Assembly (NCBI GenBank): GCA_951799425.1
Contig: OX637397.1
Location: forward strand, 16,390,064 to 16,454,063
From: Ilex aquifolium
Lineage: Eukaryota; Streptophyta; Magnoliopsida; Aquifoliales; Aquifoliaceae
Reading direction: 5' to 3'
Length of the DNA stretch: 64,000 nucleotides
This document shows, one piece after another, positions 1 through 11,981 of the stretch. The first letter of the stretch is position 1; every line of letters begins with the position of its first letter. A program made the translations under genes and the position numbers. Below the pieces are notes generated by a model. That model was not told the origin of the DNA. It worked only from the letters and a program-made list of their open reading frames with translations, and made no database searches.

Positions 1-648
1 TTCTGAACTTTGAACATTCATAACTTTATCAATGTGCACTGATATATTCTTCAACGTCTCAACATTTCTCACAACATTATTGTGTGTGGAAGTAGGAGCT
101 CCCATATGTGACAAGAAAACACATTTGGCCCCATTATTCACTCTCTTCCAGCTACTAAAACCATCAACGGTAAATGCAGGATGTAGAGGTTCACGACCTT
201 GAAAAACAAAGCACGGAAAGCAAAATGCCGCATCTTTTGAAATAGAATACTCTAGCCATGGAAATTTTTTGTACCAACTTTTTTGAAATCTTCGATTTTG
301 AACTCCAGTTTTAGTCCTCGGATACTCAGCCAAGATAGGTTGATTTGGTCCCCACTTTATATAAGCACGTCTAACTTCATCTTGATTATAAGCAGGATGT
401 TTCCATATTGGAATATGCAATGCGGGATCTCGTTCAAGTTCATTCTCATCAAAAGGAATCTTTGGAACTTTTGTTTGAGGTTGAGGACCTTGAGGTTCAA
501 CAGCCGCAGGAATCATAGGAACATCAACATTTGTTGATGTTTCTACTAGACTCAAAGGTTCAATACTAGAATTTGATGTTTCTTCTCCACTTTTCTTTTT
601 CAAGTACGAAAAAATTGTTTTTGCTCTTTTTCGTTCTTGATTTTTCAT
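1..648 (-). CDS. TTF-type zinc-finger hAT transposase, N-terminal part
   Basis: An open frame of 216 codons starts at the ATG at 648-646 and is still open at the window edge. It begins with MKNQERKRAKTIFSYLKKK, a basic start typical of this family, followed by a low-complexity linker. The TTF-type zinc-finger region is at about residues 115-180. Seen there are GPNQPILAEYP, then the aromatic WYKKFPWLEYS, then KDAAFCFPCFVF with its CxxC pair, then WKRVNNG. In this family the C-terminal part, outside the window, holds a DUF4371-like and RNase H-type transposase core and a hAT dimerisation domain. The start is supported by a splice acceptor one base upstream (AG at 651-650). No stop or frameshift is seen. 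It is either an active or recent transposase or a domesticated ZMYM1-like gene. Confidence 0.8.
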   Translation of the reverse strand, partial: MKNQERKRAKTIFSYLKKKSGEETSNSSIEPLSLVETSTNVDVPMIPAAVEPQGPQPQTKVPKIPFDENELERDPALHIPIWKHPAYNQDEVRRAYIKWGPNQPILAEYPRTKTGVQNRRFQKSWYKKFPWLEYSISKDAAFCFPCFVFQGREPLHPAFTVDGFSSWKRVNNGAKCVFLSHMGAPTSTHNNVVRNVETLKNISVHIDKVMNVQSSE

Positions 649-649
649 C

Positions 650-2074
650 CTAATAAAATAGAGAAGGGTTGAAAATTAGATAAACAAACCAGAGAAACAA
701 ATCAACAAGATTGAAGGACCCAACACTACACTAAACATTATAACATTGTATGGTTACTGAAAATAGTCTCCCAGCACCAGGCTTTGTTTTCTAATGATGG
801 TTGAAACAGAAAAACAACAATGTGAGAATATAATTAGAGAAAGTGGTAATTGGTAATAGGCATGGGCCTTAAGTTAAGTTCCATTGTATGGTTACTATGT
901 TGTGACTCCATAACCATGAGTTTGCTCACCATGCTTCATTTGCAAGTGCATTAAAAAATCTGATTCTTGATGGGATTTCTGGATCTAACTGGCTGCTTGA
1001 GTTGTGCTCCTAGAAGCCATGATACCACTGCCTAGACCTCCCGCCTCTTTAGGACCACAATCAGGATCCCATTTCACTGAACACTTCTCTTCCTCTGAAC
1101 CTAACCAAGCTAAGTGTACTTGCTTTAGCCAACCTTTACTTACGTAATAATAAGCAAAAGTGCCAGACGCAATTTGTGCAAAGAATGAATGTTTTGAGAG
1201 TGATTTGGGGCTAGAAATAATATGACACTTCCTATAAGATATGAGGGGAATTATAACTAGTTGTAGCATAGGCTCCCTGAATTAAGACATCAAAGGTAAA
1301 AGAGGTTTCTCATTAATGGTCAATCGACAATCCTACAACCAAAATTATTGCCAAAGACTCAAAGTCATTACTGCGATTTTTTTTTGCAAAGATTGATTGT
1401 GGGCATGAAACCCTTTATTAGATCTGAGAAATATTGATTTGCGATCCTAAGAAACAAATCACCATGTTCAAAAAAAAAGAAATTGTCACGAATGATATGG
1501 TTGGATTTCTGTATATTCACCAAAACAAACTGGGTAGGAATGATAATATTGAAAAAAAAAATTAAGAATAGTTAAAAGTAAATTTGAGTCAGAGTTAAAT
1601 ATGTTCTTAGTATTGGGTTCTCTTTATGTCTGTTTGTTTCATTACTGACATCCAGTGGTGTGTATATGTATTTATGTATACATTTTTGTTGTTTTTCTGG
1701 GAGAGGGATGTAGCAGAGTAAGTTACCAAATCATTCCACATAAATAAAAAATGAAAAAAGAAATCACCGAGGGGATTCAATTCAATCAGAAAATAGAATA
1801 TTAGATAGCACTACATTTGTTTGGTTAAACTAAAACATTGCACTTTCAGTGCGAAAGAAGCAACAAGAGAGATAGAGAGAGAAGAAACACATAATTAATT
1901 TGCACTTACTTGAATTTTGGAACTTCCAGAAAAAGGCGTCCTATATGGCACCAAAGGCTTTGAAGCTGAATCAAAGAATCTCTCCCAAATTAGAAAACTC
2001 CAATTGGAGCACAAAATTGACTGAATGTAATCCGATAATACACAAAAATATGATACACAAACAATTTAACTTAC
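650..2074 (-). other. Predicted 5'-UTR intron of the hAT transposase gene
   Basis: On the minus strand a strong donor, GGCAAG then GTAAGT, lies at 2074. A pyrimidine-rich acceptor ending in TTTTATTAG lies at 650, immediately before the GATG of the transposase start. The 1425-bp intron is AT-rich. Upstream at about 2075-2300 the minus strand is a CT-rich leader with no convincing coding frame. Open frames inside this stretch (for example 985-1269 minus and 1900-2412 plus) have no recognisable domain and are better explained as intron or leader. Confidence 0.55.
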
Positions 2075-2434
2075 CTTGCCTTTGTGTCCCTGTGTGTGAA
2101 TGCTTTTGTGTGTGTGCGAAATCAAACCACCATCGCCCAAATCAAACCACTCAGAAACCAGGGTGTTTGCGCAGAGGGACTCGCCGCCTGTGTGTTGCCA
2201 TGGAGCTGTTGCTTGTCCGGAGATTTGGGGAAGTGACTCGCCTGAGAGAGAAGAGACAGGACATGGTTTTGGGGGAAGTGACTGAGAGAGACCGACTGAT
2301 TTTGGGGAAGCTTTGTAGGTGGGCTGGGTTGGATGAAATTTTTTTTTGGGGGGGTGGGCTGGTACTTAGTGGTAAATTTTTTTTTTTTACTCTGGGCTTC
2401 AGCCCACCTTAGCCCACTAATGGATCCATCCTTG

Positions 2435-5121
2435 GGACCATCTGTTTGTGCACAGGAGGCTCTTGTCTCAGGAGTTTAGAAACAAGCAGAAATATAGTGA
2501 CTAAATCATGTGAGTGTGCTTAGACAGTGAGTAGAAGAAGAAGATAACAGACAAAAAAAAAAAAGAAAAAAGAAAGTTGGTGAAAAAAAGGAGAGTTATG
2601 GTAGAATATTTGTGCATGCGAGGTTTTAAGGCAATTTTATTGAATACACATTATTTAAGAATAATTACATCCATAATAATATTGACCTCCATTCTGCATA
2701 GGTGTTAGGTAAAGGATTCTCTAAACTGTTAGTCTAGCGTTAAACAAACATCATTTATTGAACTACGTAAACAAAACTTTTTTTGCAAACGAAAAATATT
2801 ACATAGGACAAGATTATGGTACCGAACTCCAAATTTTACAATTTTTGTGGATTTTAATTTGATACAAGTTTGTGGTTTGTTTATAACAAAAAAGTTTATA
2901 ATTTTTTAGGTCAAATTACAACTTTTAAGGTTTAAATTATAAATTTTTAGAGACAGGTTACAACTTTTATAATAATTACAATTGATCCTCAAAATGTTAC
3001 AATCGATTCTATTATTTTTTTGGATGAATCGCAAATTACCCAAAAGTTATAAAATGACTCTCAAATATTGTAAAAAACCCACAAAATTTATAATAACGGT
3101 GCAGTATCAAATATTTTTTTTTTTTTTGATACCGTAAACTTCTCCTCTTACCTATGCAAGGCACTAATACATTACATTTTTAACTTGTTGCCAAACAAAT
3201 TCAACCCATGTTTTAAAAAGGTTAAACCCGTTTCCAAACAAATCTGTTATTGATGATTATATGCTTGCGCGCTCTCTCTCTCTCTCTAACACACACGCAC
3301 ACGTCTTCAGTCTTCTCCACCATAGATCTCTTTTCCACCTCTTTCTTTTCCCCCTACCCACACCGCCTACAACTACCACCACACCACAATGGCCTTGGCC
3401 CAAGTTGATCACCACCAAATCAAGCAATTACACCCAGTTCGAAGATGAATTTGGCTGAGGTCTTGCATTCAGAGTCTGTCAAAAGCTCGATTATGTGGTT
3501 CGCATTCACATACTCCATGAAATCTACACCTCTCGTCGGAATTTGAGTGGTAGGTTTTGGGTGGGATTGAGATGATTGAATGAGATTTAGAAGAGTGGAT
3601 GATGGCAGTTGGTCCCACAGAGCATCAATGTTTGCGAATGAAATTTTACAAGAGTGCTATCATTTATCAAATTTTGAATCCCAAATAGATGTGGGTGATT
3701 AGATGAGTAAAATTTACTAACTCCATCAAATATTCAATACATAAAATTTTGACACATTACTTGGGATAGAAGATATGATAAACAAATTTGAGTAGCTTAG
3801 TTTTATCCAATTTACAAATCTTCAAATCGATCTACAGAGGTGACAATTTTCAACATGACACAAAAAACTAAAAAAAGGGCTCAAAACATATATCAAATTT
3901 TAGCGTTAAAATTTTGATTTCAATAAAAATTGACATGATTTGTTAATATAAATAATAAAATGAGTCAGAATTATCGAACTAATACATTTAATTAGTATTA
4001 TATGTATAAAATATTATATTTTTGTTATTTATTTATCAAAGATTAACATAATTATTGTGAAATAAGGGATTTTTTTTATTTATTTCTATTATTATAATAT
4101 GTATTTAATTAATTTTTAGTTCATGAAAATACTATGAGTGTGGGTATGGTTAATAGATAATAAAAACTTAGTGCTGTATTTTGTTTCATGGGTTATTTGG
4201 ATCAAGACCAACATGACACAAAAAAAAAAAAAAAAATTTGGTTTAGTGTTAGCAGTATTAAATTAGTTAAAGAGTTAAATTAGAGTTGATTAATATTCGA
4301 CATTAACCCAAATTAATACGTATTCAACACAATTCTCTTCTCCAGATGAAAGTATGAGCATGTGTGCATGTGCAAGATTAAAAAAGACGAGAGTGAGTGT
4401 ATATGTTTGTAGGTGTGTGATTGACAAGAAGATGTTAAGTGGATGTGGTGTCATGGTTGTGGTTGTGATTTATGGCGGTAGTGGGTGGTCAGTGCGTTGG
4501 TCGCTGTCCGATGTGTGTTGGTGACGGTGGTTGTGGAGCATGGGTTATGAAACATAAAAAGGGTTCAGGTTCATCGATAACTGTGTCTTTTAAATTAGGA
4601 ACCAGATTATAGAATTCCTAAGAATAAAATCATAGATCACTTATGATTTGACTAAAAAAAATTGTTTAAGTTTAAAACTCAAAGAATTTAGATTTGAAGT
4701 CAGTACTTGATAGTCTTTGACCTAATTGATGTATTCGAAAAGAATTAATCGAAGTACGTTTGATTTAGACACTGGCAATATTAAAAAAAAATACAGAAAA
4801 GGAAGAAGAACATTATGTGACATTGTATAATTGGATCTCGTGAAGCCCAAACTAAAAGGTTAATGTCCATATGTAACGCTCTGGGTATTTCTCTGGAATC
4901 CATCCCCTCTCAAGCTCCACCTCATCAGACCTCTCTTCTTCTTTTTATTATAATAACTAATTAGGGGTAATTCGCGTCTTACAACGTAAGTGAGAAGTGA
5001 TGGATTGTTGGGAAAAAAAATTTCAGTGTGAATGATTTTGAGAAGAATGTTGGTGGTTGTCAGAAGAATTTATTTGAAATCGTCGAACAAACTTATTGAA
5101 ACTTGGTCTATTTTATATTAT
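2435..5121. other. AT-rich spacer, no gene recognised
   Basis: No open frame with recognisable domains was seen. The stretch has long A/T runs (3105-3130, 4218-4236), a CT/CA-rich patch at about 3270-3305 that opens a 65-codon low-complexity frame, and a G/T-rich patch at about 4430-4530. The CT-rich patch followed by a short frame could be a captured 5' leader, but nothing confirms it. Confidence 0.5.
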
Positions 5122-7281
5122 TGTAACGCCCCAAAATCCCCCTTGGATGGCATTATTATTTAAAACCATTCACATGTTGAGAGCAACTAATAAGATCCAT
5201 AATTAAAGAAAATTTCATTCATCATCCATAATATCTACAACATCATTCCAAAAGAATAACCAAACCATGGTTATTACATCCAAAAGAATATGCCAAACTA
5301 TGGCAATTACGCCCAAAAGAATATGTCAAACTATTCTCTCGCAGCGGAATAAGGAAAATATTAACATGAACAGTACTCTCAAAAGAAATCCCCTAGTCGA
5401 GAACATAAAAAGAACAATTCTAGACATCCCCTTCCGGATCTACATGCCTATCAACTTGAGCTCCCTAAAGCACCTGCTCGTCAACTCTGAGCTCTTCCTC
5501 TAATCCAAAATCTGAAAAGAATATTGTTTGTAGGAGGTGAGCACTAAGCTCTGTAGGAAAATCCTCCCAAACTCGAACAAGGTTTAGAAAACATATAAAA
5601 CAAGTCGGTCTCATTTAAAAATATCATATATAACTTTTGAAAGAAAACAGTGACAATTCATCCGATCTCAAGTGTAAGCAATAACAATAATTTAAATGAA
5701 GAGATAAAACCAATTTCCAACAATAAACCAATTCCAACTATAAACTATTTGCAACAATTGTATCTTTCCAACAATAAACAATAACCCACCATTTGTACTA
5801 TATTCCACAATGTATCTCAAACCACAACTTGTATCTGTAACCACATTATGTATCTCAATCCACAACTTGTATCTGTAACCACATTATGTATCTCAAGTAT
5901 GATGTATGACATCGCATGAATAAACACATTGAGAATATTCTGGCCCACACACACAAATCCAATCATCGGAAGGATACACAACTTTAGAAAGGGCGTATAC
6001 CGATGCATCGGAAGGAATGATCCAACCCAGGAATAGTATACTAACCCTCAGCCTCGATACCACGTGAGGGAATAGCAGTTTGGGCCTCGCAAGGCACCAG
6101 CCCCACTACGAGTGATAGGGAACCTTCAAACCCACACGGAGTAAGAAACGCATCTAACCCACTCTACGATACTCGGTCAACGGCCACCCATGGTCTTCCG
6201 AACATCCACAAGAGATACAATACAAACTCATTTCCTCAAATCACAAGCAAATCTGAAAATCCCCAAATTTCACATGTATTATTCCAATAGAACAATTTAA
6301 GAAAATATGCAATAGATCATCACAATTACCATTTTATTGTTTAATACAAAGCACTAGAGTTTTGAAATCAAGAACAAAGGAAAAATTAAGAGAAAAATCC
6401 ATTTCTCTTGAAAACTAGGGTTTTGAGACAAGAAAAAGAGATTTCATGGCTATCCAACCATAGCTTTGTTCAAAACATGGTAATATTTGTAAGAGCATCA
6501 AGAAATAATGATTTCATAGCATATATATATGATTGAGGGTCAAAACATACATATATATAAATCTTAGCCTCAATGGACAAGAGTGAGAAGAAACCCCTAC
6601 CTTGCTTTCTTGGTTTTGGGTGAAAACTTGAAGATTTGATCTTTCCCAACTTGAATGAACACTTTGATCTCTTGTTTTTCCCCTTCTTTCTTCCTCTCTA
6701 AGATTTTCTAGGGTTAGAAATGTGAAAATGAGACTTAGAGGGGTGTCCTTATGTATTTAAGGGGTGAGAAACAGTTCCTTTATCGCGAATCTGATACTCA
6801 GGATTTCGACCTCACGTTCGAACGTCATTTTACGTTCGAACGTTAGTTGCTCCAAGTACTTTTTCTTTTCCATCAGATTTCCATCAGACACAAAAGTACT
6901 GCGACGAGCTGTCCTTCGAACGTCGATTCACGTTCGAACGAACTTCCTGTTTTTGTTGAAAATTCCAGTGAAGTTTTGGCATATTTAGAGATTAATTTGG
7001 AAAATTTTTGTGAAATACACTTTTGTATCCCTGGAAGTCTAATATCTAATGTCAAAATTTCAAATCAAACGGATATCAGGATAAAAAGTTATGATCCAAA
7101 CACTAAGGCAGTGTCTAAAATTCTTTCAACCCAACCTCTAAAAAAAATATGTTTTAACTCCGGAACACTTCCTAACTTCTATTTTTACAACCTATATAGT
7201 TCATACTTACATAATTACATATATTAGCATTTCAAAACATAATTATATTACTATATAAAAATACGAATGTGGGGGTTTACA
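5122..7281 (-). mobile_element. Gypsy-type solo LTR
   Basis: The stretch begins TGTAACGCCCC and ends GGGGGTTTACA, matching the TG...CA ends of large plant gypsy LTRs. It is flanked by a perfect 5-bp duplication, ATTAT (5117-5121 and 7282-7286). No internal genes or second LTR lie nearby, so this is a solo LTR left by LTR-LTR recombination. The orientation is inferred from the full gypsy element at 20389, which has the same end types. Inside are direct repeats of about 30 bp (5260-5335) and about 45 bp (5812-5900), and four TTCGAACG-type palindromes (6814-6941). Confidence 0.85.
5812..5900. repeat. Short tandem duplication inside solo LTR
   Basis: A unit of about 45 bp containing ACAACTTGTATCTGTAACC followed by ATTATGTATCTCAA occurs twice in direct tandem. 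Confidence 0.7.
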
Positions 7282-8301
7282 ATTATAGATAAGACCCTTT
7301 TCGCAAGATGTAAAACTATTATCTTTACTTCCTCTACAATGGCCTCTTATGTCCACTTCATTGCAAATTCAACTGTTTCTTCACTTCACTCTGCCAATAC
7401 CCAACAAATGGATGAACTTCAGCAAGAAGAAGACCGGCTCATAATTTCTTCCAGCTCTCTCTCTCTCTCTCTCTCTCTCCCCCCCCCCCTAACACACACA
7501 CACACAAAAATATAGATGTTATTGCAGTTTTCATTTATGTGTTTTTTTTAGCTAGCTGATGATCAGTCCATTACTAATCTATGTGGCTCAGTTTACCTTT
7601 CATTGTGATTCTGTGACAGAAATTGTGATGAATTGAGGGCCTTGTCCTGAAAAACTAATAGTGAAGGCTGAAAGGGTAGACACAATTTTCTAAACAACAC
7701 TAGGAGTATTGAAGCATTTGTTGGTCTTAATTAAGTTTCTACTCTTAGTGGTGGTCACTGCGACTTCTAATTTGCATCCCTAGATTTGGATATATACAAT
7801 GAGACAACTTTTTGTGTCAGTGCCACATTTGTAATTTGGAAATAATTTGTCATTGGGTAGTTTTTGGAGTAGATACTCAATATCTCTGTAAGCAAGGAAA
7901 TTTAAGGTCAATGTGGGTGTTGTCTGATTAATATTTTATGTAGATAGAGACAAGATATGATAATCTATAGGAACAACTTGAGGAAAGAACAATTGTGGTT
8001 AGCATAATTATTTCGTATTTTGGGTAGAACTTAAGTTTAAGGCTCTGTTACATCTTGTGGGAATCAAAGGAATGACATGTCTTCATGATTGATCGAAGAG
8101 GCTACTTCCAAATGGAGGAATTTATTATGGTTTCCCTATGTCGGACAATTATTTACGCACACGTATTATATAGCATAAAATTGGAGCCGTTGTCTTGTAC
8201 AATTGTTGGGTGGGATACTTGGGTTGACATCCACAAGGATGCTAGCTAGATTCTAAGGGACTCAATCTGTGCAATCAGAGGTTAGGTCTGAATCCTGTTT
8301 C
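7282..8301 (+). other. Host locus segment 1, possible relic exon
   Basis: Low-copy-looking DNA lies between the solo LTR and copia element A. An ATG at 7339 opens a frame reading MASYVHFIANSTVSSLHSAN for about 38 sensible codons. It then runs into a (CT)n-(C)n-(CA)n microsatellite at 7455-7505 and ends. It could be a first coding exon or a leader. No domain is recognised. The rest is T-rich and intron-like. Confidence 0.3.
7455..7505. repeat. Compound microsatellite (CT)n(C)n(CA)n
   Basis: About 12 CT units are followed by a run of C and then about 7 CA units. Confidence 0.9.
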
Positions 8302-8511
8302 TGTAGAAATTATTGATTCAAATTCACAACTTTCCTTTCATTGATACATGGCTTTAATAGCCCTTGTTTTACAAAACTTGCTCCTAAAGAATAGGAGATA
8401 AGTATGGGATATCACATAATTACAGGGATCAATCTTATCACATAATTACTGGGATCAATCTTATCAATCTATTTACAACTAACTAGAAGATAATTATGGT
8501 AATCTTCAACA
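8302..8511 (-). repeat. Copia A LTR (3' copy)
   Basis: Minus-strand ends are TGTTGAAGATTACC...ATTTCTACA. It differs from the other copy at one base (CTCCTAAAG versus CTCATAAAG). It holds an internal tandem repeat of about 27 bp (around 8410-8465). Confidence 0.95.
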
Positions 8512-8518
8512 CTCCCCC

Positions 8519-9487
8519 TCAAGTTGGTGCATAGATGTTGTGCATGCCCAACTTGTCCAGAATTCCATGGAAGACTTGACTTGATATGGCCTTAGTGAGA
8601 ATGTAAGCAAGTTGATTTTGAGATCGGACATGAGGAACTTCAATAACCTTCACTTCCAGTTTCTCCTTAATAAAATGTCTGTCAATTTCTACATGTTTAG
8701 TTCGATCGTGTTGAACAGGATTATGAGCTATGTCACATGCTGCCTTATTATCACAATAGAGTTTTATAGGAGATGCTAGTGAAATCTTGAGTTCCTGCAA
8801 TAGATTTTTAATCCATAATAGCTCACACACACCCTTAGCCATACCTCTATATTCAGCTTCTGCACTAGATCTAGTCACAACTTCTTGTTTCTTGCTTCGC
8901 CATGTAACCAGGTTTCCTCTAACAAATGTTAAGTACCCCGCGGTTGAACGCCTATCATCAATTGATCCAGCCCAATCTGCTTCAGTATAGCCTTCAACAG
9001 ATAAAGTGTCTCCCTTAGTGAACATAATTCCTTTTCTCGGAGAAGACTTCAAATATCGTAAGATTCGTATTACAGCATCCATATGATCTTCATTGGAAGA
9101 GTGCATGAATCGACTAACAACACTAAGAGAATATGCTAGATCAGGCCGAGTATGTGCAAGATACATCAACCGCCCTACAAGTCTTTGATATTGTTCTTTG
9201 TTTGTGGGAATCTGGTCCGAAAATGTACCCAATTTGACGTTTTCAGTAGCAGGTGTATCACTTGGTTTGCAACCTAACATGCCAACTTCATTTAGTAAAT
9301 CTAGAGTGTATTTCCGTTGTGACAAGACCATACCTCGTTTAGACCTTAGCACCTCGATTCCCAGAAAATACTTCAATGGTCCAAGATCCTTCATTTCAAA
9401 CTCACGAGAAAGGTAGGTCTGCAAAGCTTGCCTTTCATCATCATCATCTCCTGTTACAATCATATCGTCAACATATATAATTAGCAT
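8519..9487 (-). pseudogene. Copia A reverse transcriptase C-terminus and RNase H
   Basis: It starts at the catalytic motif IIYVDDMIVTGD (residues 3-14), continues through FEMKDLGPLKYFLGIEV, and passes into RNase H (ADWAGSIDDRRSTAGY, SSAEAEYRG, LYCDNKAACDIA, RTKHVEIDRHFI). It ends close to the polypurine tract. The RNase H residues look intact. The only break here is the upstream frameshift. Confidence 0.9.
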
Positions 9488-11136
9488 AATGAGCTTCCTT
9501 TATTATGTTTTATGAAGAGAGTATGATCAGAATTGCTCTGTCGATATCCAAATGCCTTCATTGAACTTGTAAATCTGCCAAACCAAGCCCTTGGTGATTG
9601 TTTTAAACCATACAATGATTTTCGCAATCTACACACTTGTGTGCTTCCTTCAATCTGTAAATTACATCCTGGAGGCAATTCCATGTATACTTCCTCTTGG
9701 AGATTTCCATGTAGGAAAACATTCTTTACATCAAATTGATGTAGTGGCCAATCGAAATTCACAGCTAATGATAAGAGTATCCGTACTGTATTTATTTTGG
9801 CCACCGGTGCGAAGGTTTCTGCATAGTCAATCCCATATGTTTGACTGTATCCCTTAGCTACAAGTCGAGCTTTAAATCTCTCAATGTCACCATCTGCTTT
9901 GTATTTAATTGTAAAAATCCATCGACATCCCACAAGTTTTTTTCCAACTGGTAAATCAACCACCTCCCATGTTGCATTTTTTTGAAGGGACTTCATCTCC
10001 TCGATCATTGCTTCTTTCCACCTAGAGTCTTTCAAGGCCTCCTGCACACTATTAGGTACATGTACATTAGATAATTGATTCACAAATGATTCACATGTCT
10101 TTGATAATCTATGATAAGAAACATAATTGTTCAGTGGGTACTTAGGAGTAGAATTAAGAACAGGTTCATAACTAACTCTAGGAACTCCTCTAGTGGTACG
10201 ATTAGGAAGTATTCGGAGTGGAGGTTCATGACTTACTGTAGATTCCGTGACTGAGGATGACTCATGATGAGAAGTAGAACCATCAAGTGGAGACAATTGG
10301 TGTTGTGGTTCAACCGGCTCAGCCATATTATCATGATCACACGGTGGAAGCTCAGTTGTGTGACTAGAGGGCTGCAATTCGTTTGTATGACCAAAGAGCT
10401 GTTCAAGTCGAGTTGCTGCAACAGTTTCGGGTGCTGTACCAATTTCGGGTGCTGCAACAGTTTCAGGTGCTGCAATAGTTTCGGCTGGTTCAGGTTCAGG
10501 ATTGTGGCTTATGATTTCGGTTGGATGGCTAAGAAACTGCAAGTTGCCGATACCGATACTTTGCTCCCCCTGACTTGCAGTTGAGGTAGCGGGATAATAC
10601 ATCTGGAGTTCATGGAATTGTACGTCCATGGTAACATGAAGTTTACGAGTTGGTGGGTGGAAACATCTGTACCCCTTTTGATGGAGGCCATAGCCAACAA
10701 AGACACATCGAAGCGCACGTGGTTGTAGTTTATGACGAGCATGACTGGGTATGTGCACAAACGCAGTACAACCAAAAAATTTTGGGGGCAAGTTTGACAT
10801 TGATGGTGAGGACAGGCTTTGATTTAAGGTTTCAAGAGGTGTATGGAAGGTCAACCTACGGGATGGAATCCGGTTGATCAAGTAGGATGCAGCAGTAAGT
10901 GATTCACCCCAATAATGAAGAGGCATATGGGCGTCAAACAATGTGGCTCGAACCATTTCCAGAAGTTGGCGGTTTTTTCTTTCTGCAACCCCATTTTGTT
11001 GGGAAGTAGAGGGGCATGTGGTTTGGTGAATGATGCCATGAATGTGTAAGAATTGCTTCAGCTCATGATTTACAAATTCCCCGCCATTATCAGTACGAAG
11101 AACTTGAATTGAAGTCTTATATTGAGTAGCAACCAT
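9481..11136 (-). pseudogene. Copia A integrase core and reverse transcriptase
   Basis: The frame begins in the integrase core with TDNGGEF (second catalytic Asp) and [10 protein letters not shown] (catalytic Glu region). The variable Ser/Glu/Pro-rich linker follows at about residues 190-310. Reverse transcriptase starts at about residue 365 (WKEAMIEEMKSLQKNATWEV) and continues through ARLVAKGYSQ and FDVKNVFLHG, ending just before the YVDD motif. A one-base frameshift at about 9481-9490 moves the rest of the domain into another phase. Confidence 0.9.
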
Positions 11137-11169
11137 TGAGTGAAATTGGTTAAATAGTGAGCAAACATC

Positions 11170-11652
11170 CTACTTTGTTTTCATCAAACACACCCAAGTC
11201 ATGCGACTATGATCATCAATAAAAGAAACGAACCATCGTGCACCATTCAGTGTTGGAATTTTTGCTGGGCCCCAAACATCAGAGTGTACAAGCATTAATG
11301 GAAAAGGACTTTTATTCAAACTCAACGGAAAAGGAACATGGTGGCTCTTTGCCAATGCACAAACTTCACATTTAAACAGTAACGGAGATGTATTGGTAAA
11401 TAATTTGGGAAACAAGTGCTTTAAGTATCCAAATGAAGTATGTCCAAATTGCTTGTGCAACCACCAGATAGCAGAAATAGAGGCCAAACTAGTAACTGAT
11501 AATGACTGAGCCAATGCACTTGAGCTAGATGGTGCAAGATCAAGATAATAGAGCTTTCCTCTTCTAGTACCACACCCAATTGTCTTTCGTGTCTTGATTG
11601 TTAGAGTTATCAACATCAGCATGTGACTGAGAAGATGTGTTGAACAAGTCAA
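11170..11652 (-). pseudogene. Copia A integrase, N-terminal part
   Basis: It carries the GAG_pre-integrase zinc-binding motif (HKQFGHTSFGYLKHLFP, then CEVCALAKSHH). The start of the integrase core follows (HSDVWGP, with the first catalytic Asp, then FVSFIDDHSRMTWV). A TAG at 11170-11172 ends the frame, but the same phase continues below in the next segment. The upstream part near 11595-11652 includes bases of nested element B, whose edge is at 11599. Confidence 0.85.
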
Positions 11653-11903
11653 GTTTGTTTTTGTGTCAAAGATATGCCTCTGTTTAGTTTTTCAATAAAT
11701 TAGGAATTGTCCGAGTCTTAGGGAGGTCGTTGCAGCACGTTTAGAGTGACTGATTATCTTTCTATTCCTATTTTTAGTAATTCTATTCCTGTTGATAGTT
11801 TTGCCTATAAAAGGCTTGTATCAGGTGAAGTTTTATATCACCACATCAATAAAAGTATTTTCTTTCCTCCTCTGTGTATCTCTTCTATAAAGTGGATTCA
11901 ACA
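11599..11903 (+). repeat. Copia B 5' LTR
   Basis: Begins TGTTAGAG and ends GGATTCAACA. It contains a TATA-like CCTATAAAAGG at about 11812-11822 and an AATAAA-like signal near 11849. The 5' copy keeps the better TATA box. Confidence 0.95.
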
Positions 11904-11981
11904 TTTGGTATCAGAGCAAGGTTGAAGAGGGAGTTCAGAGAGCGTTTGAGAGTCAAACACGTGAGGAAAAGAGAGAGTGAA

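Larger units (their letters stand above)
1..2434 (-). mobile_element. hAT transposon, right-hand (5') end, cut by window
   Basis: The element runs leftward out of the window. Its outer end is at about 2434, where the minus strand reads CAAGGATGGATCCA, resembling the CAGGGGCGGATCCA-type ends of plant hAT elements. The sub-terminal GGGCTGAAGCCC-type palindromes near 2395-2420 are also typical. It carries a TTF-type zinc-finger transposase gene read on the minus strand, with a 5' leader at about 2075-2300 and a leader intron. The other end and the 8-bp target duplication lie outside the window, so completeness cannot be judged. Confidence 0.7.

Noticed and set aside
985-1269. 94-codon minus-strand frame inside the hAT leader intron
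   Set aside because: No domain recognised and it lies inside the predicted intron (650-2074); the frame is probably chance.
1900-2412. 170-codon plus-strand frame
   Set aside because: Low-complexity and antisense to the hAT leader; ends in poly-T/G and the element terminus.
8405-8465. Tandem TCACATAATTAC repeat as a CRISPR-like array
   Set aside because: Only two units, inside a copia LTR in plant nuclear DNA.
10233-10880. Several overlapping frames on both strands
   Set aside because: Shadows of the repetitive Pro/Glu/Thr-rich linker of copia A pol.
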